Shown piece by piece: positions 1 through 9,900 of a DNA stretch of 64,000 nt; within the stretch, counting starts at the first letter, position 1; every line of letters starts with the position of its first letter. A program made the translations under genes and the position numbers. The DNA is taken from positions 20,959,001-21,023,000 of the forward strand of contig OY756966.1 of NCBI GenBank assembly GCA_963580455.1. The letters run 5' to 3'. Origin of the DNA: Euonymus europaeus (Eukaryota; Streptophyta; Magnoliopsida; Celastrales; Celastraceae). A model generated the notes under the pieces. It ran no database searches and was not told the origin of the DNA. It was given only the letters and a program-made list of their open reading frames with translations.

Positions 1-447
1 TATTTTTTTTTTCTTTTTCCAGATGGTGACCCTTTCATTTTTAAATGAATGATCATTCACTAGCAATGTGTGTCCATTCATTGTTACTTCCTGCATAAGG
101 TAGAAGTAATTAGCGTTTTGCATTGAACACATCATATTAGTTATTCTGTAAGATTTTCAAATGTGTACTTATTTATGTTGTCAACTAGAAGAATTCATAG
201 TATAGAAACACTTTGCACCACAGAACCACAACTGGGGTAAGAACATGGATAAAGAGTGAGTGACTAGATTGATAATTGCAGCATCACGAGGTTGAACTCT
301 CGGTGGCATTAATTGGTTTAGCAAAGTGAAGGACTTCTAACTGAAATATTACTTGAACATTTGGCCGTCAAAGTAATTGTGTGTGTACATGTTCATCTGT
401 TGCTTTTAACATAAATTTACTGATTATTTAACTTTGATCTGTTGTAG
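1..447 (+). other. Intron (3' part) of the aldo-keto reductase gene
   Basis: AT-rich sequence with no open frame that I recognise. It ends in a pyrimidine-containing tract and the acceptor TTGTAG at 442-447, directly before the coding exon. Earlier exons must lie left of the window. No further exon was identified in this stretch. Confidence 0.6.
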
Positions 448-714
448 GTTATATTAAGGTGGGGACTGCACAGAGGAACTAGTGTCTTGCCTTGTAGCTT
501 GAAGCCTGATCGCATAAGGAAAAACATCGACATCTTCAGTTGGTCTCTAACAGACGATGAGTGTAATCGCTTGAACCAGATTGAGCCTCAAGTATGTTTA
601 TTCGGAAATGATCCTCTTACTAATCTCTCGGAAAGTGGTTTCATATTCGGAAGCGATCCCCTTCAATCTGTGCGCGAGATGGAAGATGATGTGGAGTCCA
701 ATGCTATATTGTGA
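448..714 (+). CDS. Aldo-keto reductase, C-terminal exon (partial gene)
   Basis: This is the last exon of a plant NAD(P)H-dependent aldo-keto reductase, a soluble (alpha/beta)8-barrel enzyme that reduces carbonyl substrates. The frame is open from the acceptor AG at 446-447 to TGA at 712-714, giving 88 residues. It begins [15 protein letters not shown], the family's conserved strand with the cofactor-binding region, followed by the P-x-S/C-x-K..R..N motif ([13 protein letters not shown]). That Arg/Asn pair contacts the NADPH 2'-phosphate in the family. The segment [21 protein letters not shown] is the conserved helix before the variable C-terminal tail. The tail (about 40 residues, acidic end) is longer than in many members, so the exact subfamily and substrate cannot be named. 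No frameshift or stop suggests decay. Upstream exons are outside the window. Confidence 0.85.
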   Translation, partial: VILRWGLHRGTSVLPCSLKPDRIRKNIDIFSWSLTDDECNRLNQIEPQVCLFGNDPLTNLSESGFIFGSDPLQSVREMEDDVESNAIL

Positions 715-930
715 TCAAACTTGTCATCATAATGTGTTGTATGTGATCTGACCATTAATTGTTTGTGAGGTTTTGATTTTGTGGATGCTGAGTAGAAAAT
801 TATCCAGGAGATTTTAAATCCCTAAATCTCGCTAAACTGTTTGGAAGCACAGGATTATTGCGTCTAGACCATGACTTTGGTATGTGGCTCCATGTTGTAA
901 TAATCGTTGTGTGGAAAAGAATAAAAAGGG
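715..930 (+). terminator. 3' UTR with poly(A) signal of the aldo-keto reductase gene
   Basis: Non-coding AT-rich sequence after the TGA stop. A canonical AATAAA lies at 920-925, about 205 bases after the stop, with TG/T-rich sequence upstream. The cleavage site is expected shortly after it. This is inferred from position and motif only. Confidence 0.5.
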
Positions 931-1379
931 AGGTGCAAACTTTCTTTTATGATGATATCATTTCTTAATGCTCATAAGAATTAGATTGTCGAGTTTCAAT
1001 TAGTGTCGTGATTAGAGTAGAAAAATAGAGCAACTTATAAATTAAGGAAACTATGATGTTTTATGATGTTCTTAAATTCATAAAAGGCAGCTAACAATCA
1101 CAATGATTACATTTTGACCGGGGCATTGGAAAAAAAAAGCAGTGAATTTTGATGGACCAAGCATAAAAATGGTGCTGACTTACGATAATTAAAACTGAAT
1201 TTTATGTCTTTTGTGTATCAATTTACAACATAGTAGCACTATATTGAAGAAGATATTACAAGTGGAAAAATCACTCACAATACAATAATTCTAACTTACT
1301 CAAATTCTCAATCACGGTGTTTCTCTCTCTAAGAGCAAATGCAACAATATAAGTATTCATTCCCTTATTGAGTCTCACT

Positions 1380-1660
1380 TCTATTACACAAAATACATCT
1401 TTCAATATAATTAAATCAGCATAACACATATCTCAATACAGTTACATTAGCAAAACACATCTATCAATACAAGATCATTATCTAAACATCTAATCTTCAA
1501 TTATTTCATCAATTCTCAAACAAAATTACAGAAAAATCAATATTGAGTCTCACATTTTTTATAAAAAAAGTCAAGCTACATACTCATACACATCAACGAA
1601 ACACATCTCCCAATACAGTCACTTCAATAAAACACATATTTTAATACAGTCACATCACAA
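1380..1660. repeat. Degenerate short tandem repeats (about 32-bp units)
   Basis: Units of the type AACACATCTCTCAATACAGT recur around 1390-1475 and again at 1583-1655. Related sequence in the opposite orientation occurs at about 19160-19195. The edge near 1328-1350 (AGAGCAAATGCAACA) looks like a MITE end and has a similar inverted partner near 19108-19130, so this may be a decayed member of a dispersed MITE family. No coding content was seen between 931 and 1692. Confidence 0.4.
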
Positions 1661-1697
1661 AAAAATACACAATCTCATACATTATCTATTTCCCACT

Positions 1698-1818
1698 TGT
1701 TAGAATACCTAAGGGTATTCTAGTCTTATTTTATGTGTTTAGATTTGTATATAGGTTTATACAATTATGCAATACCCAAGATAATAGAATCAAGCCGCAT
1801 CTTCTTGTAACATTTACA
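1698..1818 (+). repeat. 5' LTR of the Copia element and adjoining PBS
   Basis: It begins TGTTAGAATACC and ends TTTACA, directly against the primer binding site TGGTATCGGAGG at 1819-1830. It contains the same TATAGGTTTATACAATTATG segment as the partner LTR copy at 15780-15894. Differences from that copy are five single bases. Confidence 0.92.
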
Positions 1819-2296
1819 TGGTATCGGAGGCCGGTGTGTTCCGATGAGCTTGCATGTTCTTCTGTTAGAGTTGTCCGGCACTGCAAGGCCAGTCGTCCGG
1901 GTTGCAAGCAACGCAAGTAGCGAGCTCGCGTGTTCTAGTGTTGCGCGTCGTGTGCACGAGTTCCAGCGCCAGTCTCAGCGTTACCAAGTGCGAGTTTTGG
2001 GCTAACCTAGTGCGGAGGACAGAGGTTTTCAGTGATCTTTCATGAGCAGGCCTTGTGCGACTGCCTGGTACTTTCTGATTTGATTTCCGGTGCTTCTTGA
2101 TTTTTTGCCTTACCTAGAGTTTCTGTGAACCCAGAGAAGACTGAGTTTATGTGATTCCAGAGAAGGCTGCTGAGTTTCTGTGTTTCTAGAGAAGGCTGGC
2201 CTAGTGTGTTTTTTGCTCTGGTTCTGTATTGCTTGTCTGCCTTGTTTAAGTGGTAGTGTGTGGTATTTATTTTGTTCCTAAATTTCTTGATTAAGA

Positions 2297-3280
2297 ATGG
2301 CAGACACTAGTGAAAAGAAGGTTACTACTGACATTGTTGCCACTACCACCCGGATTATCGATCGGAAATTGAATGGTTCAAATTATCAACAATGGAAGCG
2401 CATCATTCGTCGGTATTTATCGGGTATTGATATGGAGAAACATCTAACCAATGATCCTCCAACCGAACCCACAGCTAAGGCTCAATGGATGAAGGACGAT
2501 GAAAAACTCTATAATCTGATTCAGAATACTATGGATCCTTCGGTGGATGATATGGAGGGTCGTTGTGATTTGCTCAAGGAATTTTGGGAGTATCTCGACT
2601 CCCTGTATGCGAGCAAGAAAAATTTATCTCATGTTCATGAGTCTTTGTCTGGATTGTATCGTGCTGATAAGAAGGGCCGAACCTTGGTAGATTATTACAC
2701 TACTTTTAAGAAAATGTTTGAAAAGATGAAGACTTTGTACCCTATTACTGCTGGTGTGAAGAAGATGCAGGAACAACAAGAGGAGATAATTGTCCAATGT
2801 TTTCTTGCCGAATTAGATTCTACTTATGATGTGCCACGCTCTTAACTTCTTACAGACACAAATCTTCCATCACTCACTGAGGCATTCTCTCGGTTGCGAA
2901 TGGTTTGTAAGGATGCCACTCGGGAGTCCCCCGAAGGATCAGTGTGGGCGAGGCTTCTGCTCTAGTTGGATAAAGTACTCAAGATGGTCGAGATGGTGGT
3001 GGTAGAGGTGGTCGCAGTGGTGGTCGTGATGGTGGAGGATGTGGAGGTCCTAAGGGTCTGTTCCTATTGTGGGGAACAGAGTCATCTGAAAAAGAATTGT
3101 TGGAAGTTGAATGGGAAACCGACTGCTCCTCAGAGAGTAGCTAATGTTGTAACCTACGATGGATTGTTACCTACTCCTGGTAGAGTCGTGAGTTCTGATG
3201 GTCATATTGTGATTTATGCTCGTTTTGCTAAGTTTCAAGACACCCAAAATTCTGCTCATGCTGCCACTCTCATTTAGTCA
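2297..3280 (+). pseudogene. Copia gag (broken)
   Basis: The first 182 codons are an intact N-terminal capsid region of the UBN2 / Copia-gag type (KLNGSNYQQWKRIIRRYL, then a helical region ending near YDVPRS). A TAA at 2843-2845 ends the frame. The same frame remains recognisable downstream (LLTDTNLPSLTEAFSRLRMV), so the stop is secondary. A shift then moves the coding into another frame, where a CCHC zinc knuckle, C-x2-C-x4-H-x4-C, is readable at about 3059-3100 (CSYCGEQSHLKKNC). Gag would form the virus-like particle in the cytoplasm; this copy cannot make the whole protein. Confidence 0.85.
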
Positions 3281-3394
3281 AGTAACCCCACTACATGTCT
3301 CACTTCCTCCTCACCCAATTGGGTCATTGATTTTTGAGCTACAAATCACATGACAAGTAATACAGGTATCATTTCTTGATTCTAGTCATCTCCC

Positions 3395-6300
3395 ATGTTT
3401 CCTAGTGTCATACTTGCTGATGGTTCTAGTGTTCCTGTTCTTGGTAGTGGCACTACTTCTCCTACTTCTTCTTTATCTCTGTCCTCTGTTCTTTGTTTAC
3501 CTCATTTTCCTTTTAATTTGATGTTTGTTAGTAAACTTACTCGTGCTTTGAATTGTTCTATTCACTTCTTTCCTGATTCATGTGTCTTTCAGGATCTTGT
3601 GACGGAGAAGATTATTGGTAGAGGTCGTGCATCGAATGGTCTGTACGTTCTTGCCGCTGACTCTTCATCGGTGGCACAGTCCATTGCTTCAACAAGTAGT
3701 CTCTCTTCTTACCAGATGCATTGCCAGTTTGGTTATCCTTCTTTAAATGTATTAAAACGTATCTGTCCTAATTTACGGTACATGTCTGAGTTGGAGTGTG
3801 AGGCATGTCAATTTGCCAAGCACCATCATGCATCTTATCTTCCTCCAGTCAATAAACGGGCTGCGTCCCCCTTTGAGTTGATTCATTTTGACATTTGGTG
3901 TCCCTGTCCTATTGTTTCTAAGTTTGGATTTCGGTATTTTGTCACTTTTATTGATGATTTTTCCCGTGTAACTTGGTTATATTTAATAAAAAATCGTGAT
4001 GAGTTGTATTTTATCTTTTGTGTTTTCTATACTAAAATCAAAACACAACATAATGCTTCTATTCGTATTCTGCAAAGTGACAATGCTAAAGAGTATTAAT
4101 CTCATTCTTTTTCTTCTTTTGTTGCTGACAATGGTATTGTTCACCAATCTTCATGTGTTTTTATCCCTCAACAAAATGGGGTGGCTGAAAGAAAAAATCG
4201 TCATTTGATGGAAGTTGCCCATGCTTTGTTGTTTCATATGAAAGTTTCCAAAGTCTTTTGGGCTGATGCTATTAATATTGCTTGTTATTTGATTAATCGC
4301 ATGCCATCTTCAGTTCTTGATGGTTGTATTCCTTACTCCACTTTATTCCCTTACCGTCCTCTATTCTCTATTCCCCCTCGTATTTTTGGTTGCGTATGTT
4401 TTGTGCAGGATGTTAGACCACAGGTGTCCAAACTCGATCCCAGTCTTTGAAATGTCTTTTCTTAGGGTATAATCGACACCAAAAAGGGTATCGGTGTTTT
4501 TCTCCTGCTCTAGGACGATACCTAGTCTCTACTGATGTTACCTTTTTTTAGTCTACGCCATTTGTCTCTGATTCTTCTATCCCTGTTTTTACTCTTGAGG
4601 ATGAGTTTCTTGTCTACCATACCAGTCCTTCAGACAATTCTTCTGAGTCTTCTCGCCGCCGCCATTACCAAGACATTTTCTTGGCACACTGTCTTCCCCC
4701 TGTGGTACCTGTAGTGAATACTCCAGGAGCATCAACGTCAAACCCGAATGTTCTCCCTCCACCTGCTCTTCGTCTCAGGATCCAAATCCTCCAATTGCTT
4801 CCAGTCTAGACCTACCAATTGCTCTTCGAAAAGGTAAATGTTCATGTACTTATCCTATCTCCTCTTTTATGTCTTATAATAATTTATCTCTTATCTCTCA
4901 GTCTCTTGTTTCCTCTCTCCACTCTGTGTCTGTTCCTAAGTCTATTTCAGAAGCTCTTTCCAATTCTGGGTGGCGGCAGGCTATGCTAGATGAAATGGCT
5001 TCTCTTGAGGAGAATAGTACTTGGCGGCTTGTTTTCTTTCCGGTGGGTAAGCATGCTTTGGTTGCAAATGGGTTTTCACGGTTAAAGTTAATCCGGATGG
5101 TTATGTGGCTCGCCTCAAGGCTCGGTTAGTTGCTAAAAGTTATGCTCAGACATATGGTGTTGATTATTCTAAAACTTTTTCCCCTGTTGCTAAACTTGCT
5201 TCCATTCAGCTATTTATCTCCTTGGCTGCAACATACCATTGGTCGCTGCATCAATTGGCTATCAAAAATGCCTTTCTTCGTGGTGATTTGACTGAAGAGG
5301 TATACATGGAGCAACCCACTGGGTTTGTTGCTTAGGGGGAGTCGGAGAAAGTGTGTTTTCTGTGAAAATCATTGTATGGGCTGAAACAATCCCCTCGTGC
5401 TTGGTTCAGACGTTTCAGCGAAGTAGTCTTTGAGTTTGGATTGTGGCGCAGGGCTCATGATCATTTGATTTTCTATCGCAACTCAACATGTGGGTGCATT
5501 CTTCTAGTAGTCTATGTTGATGATATTGTGATTACTGGGAATGATAGTATGGGCATTACCGCTCTCAAATCCTTTTTCATACTAAATTTCAGATAAAGGA
5601 TCTTGGCTCTCTTCAATACTTCTTGGGGATTAAAGTGTATCGTAGTAAGAAAGGTATATTTCTGTCTTAGAGGAAATATGTTATTGATATATTTCAAGAG
5701 ACAAGTTTGACTACAACTAACCCATGTGATGCTCCCATGATACCGAATGTGAAACTCACAAATGAGGATGGAGATTTACTTCCGAATCCTGAACGGTATA
5801 GGCGATTGGTTGGGAAACTTAATTATCTCACTGTAACGCATCCTGACATCGCTTTTCCAATGAGTGTGGTTAGTCAGTTCATGTCATCTCCCAAGACATC
5901 TCATTGGGATGCAGTTGTTCACATTTTGAAATATCTTAAAAGTGCCCCATATCGTGGTATTGTTTTTTTGAGATCAGGGTCACAGTATAATAGAAGGATT
6001 TTGTGATGAGGATTGGGCGGGTTGTCCAATGGATCGGCGATCTACTACAGGTTATTGTGTTTTTGTTGGAGGGAACTTGATCTCATGGAAGAGTAAGAAG
6101 CAAAGTGTGGTAGCTCGGTCGAGTGCAAAATCTAAATATAGTGTTATGGCTCACTCTACTTGTGAACTTATGTGGGTACATAACTTGCTTCAAGAGATTG
6201 GTATAAAGGACTCAACTCCTATACAGTTGTTGTGTGATAATCAAGTAGCTATCCATATAGCCACTAATCATGTGTTCCATGAGCGGACGAACATATTGAA

Positions 6301-6420
6301 GTTGATTGTCACTTCGTTTATGAGAAAATCCAGAAAGGGTTGATTTGTGTGCAACATATCAAAACTGGAGAACAAATATCTGATATATTTATTAAAGACC
6401 TTTCAGGGAATCATGTAGCC
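3395..6420 (+). pseudogene. Copia pol: integrase, reverse transcriptase, RNase H (broken)
   Basis: Integrase lies at 3395-4450. The zinc-binding HHCC region is present but has GYPS where the family has GHPS, so one His ligand is lost. The core reads HFDIWCPC, then SDNAKEY followed by TAA (4097-4099), then QNGVAERKNRH in the same frame. A single-base shift near 4440 separates it from FLGYNRHQKGYRCFSP. The reverse transcriptase follows in pieces at 4930-5600 with [20 protein letters not shown] and the active-site motif YVDDIVITGND intact near 5515. RNase H and the connecting region (YRRLVGKLNYLTVTHPDI; DRRSTTGYCVFVGGNLISWK) run to about 6400. At least four stops or shifts make the product non-functional. 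Confidence 0.9.
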
Positions 6421-6481
6421 TACATTTGTAACAAGTTGGGCATGATTGATATCTATGCTTCAACTTGAGGGGGAGTGTTGG

Positions 6482-6927
6482 TGATGAGGATAATTTTCCC
6501 CTACAATGACAACCCGACACGTGGATATAGTTGTCACCAGCTTCATGCTCGGTACCGAGAAGAAGGATGTACATTCCTCGGTACCCATCCTCAGAGTGGT
6601 AAAAAGCTGTCATGAACTACCCAAACAGGAACTACCTTCACTATAAAAAGGGGCAAACCCTCAGGTAAAGAGGAGGATTTTTTGACTAATTACAAGAGCA
6701 CCGAGCAGTGCACTTCACAGAGTTCCTTTGTGCTCGCATCTGACTTGAGCGTCGGAGCGCCAACGCCAGAGAACACTCTCTGGCGGGCCTCTAGCTTACG
6801 TTTGCTCTTTGTCACAGGATCATTCTATTATCAGAGAGAAGCTAATCCGAGGAAGGACATCAACAGACGAGAAATCTCTTGTTCAAACCTATCCTGATAC
6901 GTCTTGGACTGATTTAAGACGTCATCA
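6482..6927 (+). repeat. 5' LTR of the Tat element
   Basis: It starts TGATGAGG and ends GACGTCATCA. A TATA box (TATAAAAA) at 6642-6649 and a G-box CACGTG at 6518-6523 suggest the sense promoter. It is identical to the 3' copy apart from two adjacent bases near position 6872. The internal 71-codon open frame is shared by both copies and has no sign of being a gene. Confidence 0.95.
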
Positions 6928-6963
6928 GATTGGCGCCGTCTGTGGGAATCCATAACAAAAATT

Positions 6964-9900
6964 ATGGTTCGGGCTAGAGCTTTTAGAGGAGAAGAACAAC
7001 AGGCTGAGGCAGCAAACGAAAATGCCGAGCAGCAGCCTCAACCATTGATGCAAGATCAGATCGCTGAACTATTGCAACAGATGAATGTTCTCGCGCAACG
7101 CCTGGATACGATCCAAGGACAAGTGCAAGGTCACCAACCAATCCAAAATGAGAGCATTTCTCATGAGACGAGAAATGACCACTCTCAAACTGATGAGTCA
7201 AGAAATCCCGACGTTCCAGGAACCTCGGTAACTATTGCTCGAAGAACTCAGCCCACTCATACTTACGAGGGGGATAGCAAGTTCATCGAGGGGGTAGTGG
7301 ATCGCAAAATAGCTGCTTTGCAAGGTCGTCCCTTCTTGGATACAATGGACTGGGATAGGAACTTGACTCCATTGTCAACCGAGGTGCAACAAGCTCGGGT
7401 ACCGACAAGCTTTAAGGTTACCAGTGTGGAAAAGTATAATGGAACAGGGGATCCCCTAGACCATGTTATCGGCTTTCAAACCATGATGGAGTTCCAGCGG
7501 GCCTCTCAGGAAGCTTGCTGCAAAATCTTCCCAGTCTCGCTTGTCGGAGTGGCAAGGCGTTGGTTCAGAGCTCTGCCACAAGGCAGCATTCACAGTTTTG
7601 ACGACCTAACAAACAGGTTCGTTGCTCATTTTGCAAGCTCAAGACCGGTGAAGAAGACCAATGCCACACTGGTTACCATTAGACAGAAACCGCAGGAGAG
7701 TTTGAGGGAATTTGTAACTCGGTTCAACAGCGATTGCTTAGAGATACCGGACCTTCAGCCGATCATAGCCATTACAGCCTTCACGACTGGGGTGCGACAT
7801 GTGACGCTAAAGCATTCATTGTCGAAAAAGAATCCGAAAAGTATCCCCGAACTGCTCTCAAGAGTTGAAAAATACATTACTGCTGACGAAATGATGGCTG
7901 AACCACATGTAGCGGAGCAATCCTTAGACAGATCTCCCCCGAGGAGAAGGTCAGACGGTGGTCGACGAACAGAGAGGAAAAATAGTGGATTCAGTAGATC
8001 ATTCACCAGAAGAGATGACCGAGCCAAACTTGAGAGATATGATTCCTACACTCCACTCAATTCTTCTTTGAAAAGAGTATTGAATGAGATACAGGATCGT
8101 GACATCGTCAGGTGGCCGGCAAAGAAGAAGCCAAGTCCAGGTAGGATGGAGAGCGACAAGTATTGTAAATTCCACCGGGGCCCTGGTCACGACACTGATG
8201 AATGTCGCCACCTGAAATGCGAGGTAGAAAACTTAATCCGGAGAGGATACCTTAAGCGTTTTACTAGCTCGGTGGGAGACAAACGAGAAAGAGAAGGAAG
8301 AAAAGAAAATCCAAGAGGCCTAAGAGAGAATGAAGACAGGCGACAGAGGAGGCGGCGAGAGGAATCCCCTCGTCATCGAAATCGTGGAACGGCTGGTACC
8401 ATTGGTATGATAGTCGGTGGCCTAGCTTCGGGAGGAGAAAGTTCATCTGGGAGGAGAGCATATGCTCGGACTGTGCATCAGATCCACGAGAATTCAAAGA
8501 GAACGAGAACGGGGGAGGAGAAGATAACATTCTCGGAGAAAGACGGGGATGGTCTGCACCAGCCCCATGACGATGCGTTGGTCATTGATGTTATCATCGC
8601 CAACTACACGGTCAAGAAGGTCTTGATTGATAACGGGAGCGCAGCGGATGTTCTTTTCTATCATGCCTTCAAGCAGATGAACCTTCCGAGAGAGAGCTTG
8701 AAGAAGTTTTCTTCACCCCTATACGGTTTCACGGGAGAACAAGTTGTCACTGTCGGGATAATAAGTCTACCCATAACCTTGGGTGATTACCCGAGATCAA
8801 AATTATTTATGGTGGAACTTCTGGTCGTCGATGTGAAGACCCCATACAACGCGTTGATTGGCAGACCACTGCTTCATAAGGCCCGAGCAGTTGTCTCAAC
8901 TTATTACCTGAAAATGAAATTCCCCACTGATCAAGGAGTAGGAGAAGTTCAGGGCGACCAAAAGCTCGCTCGCCAGATGTATGTAACCGATCTAAAAGAA
9001 AAGAAAAAGCCAGTCTCAATCATAGAATTGGTCGATGATCAGAATAATCAAATCTTGAAGCCCTCGCCAGGCGAACAACTCATCGCACTTCCTGTCGAGC
9101 ATGCAACGGAGAAGAAATTGTACTATGGTTCCGGGCTTAGCAAAGATTTAAGCGAAGGCTTGACGAATCTACTTTTGGAAAACATCACCACATTTGCATG
9201 GAATGCACATGAGATGCCGGGTATCAGTGCTGATGTTATCACTCACCATCTGAGTATCAAACTGGGTAGCCGACCAGTAAAGCAAAAGAAGAGGAATTTT
9301 GCACAAGACAGGCAAGAAGCCATTAAAACAGAGGTTAACAAGCTTTTAGATGCTGACTTCATCCGTGAAGTACAATATCCGGAATGGCTTTCTAATGTTG
9401 TTATGGTAGCCAAACAGAATGGTAAATGGCGCATGTGTGTAGACTTCACTCACCTAAACAAGGCCTGTCCGAAGGATAGCTACCCGCTGCCAAAAATAGA
9501 CCAATTGGTAGACGCAACCTCGGGAAAGGGTCTCCTCAGTTTCCTTGATGCCTACTCAGGATACCATCAGATTCAGATGCATCAAGATGACGAGGAGCAC
9601 ACCTCGTTTGTTACCCCTGAGGGTACATATTGCTACCAAGTTATGCCTTTTGGATTGAAGAATGCAGGGGCTACCTATCAACGGCTAGTCAACAAAATGT
9701 TCTCCCCAATGCTCGGAAAGACAGTTGAAGCGTACGTCGATGATATAGTCGTTAAAAGCAAAAAACCCGAGGAGCACTTGGGCGACTTGCAGGATGTATT
9801 TAATGTTTTAAACAATTTTGGAATGAAGCTCAATCCCGAAAAGTGTGCTTTTGGCGTTTCATCGGGTAAATTCCTCGGTTTCCTCATCTCCAAACGAGGA

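Noticed and set aside
6682..6897. 71-codon open frame in the Tat LTR (also at 15529-15744)
   Set aside because: It is repeated because the LTR is repeated, lacks a sensible start and any known domain, and overlaps the R/U5 region.
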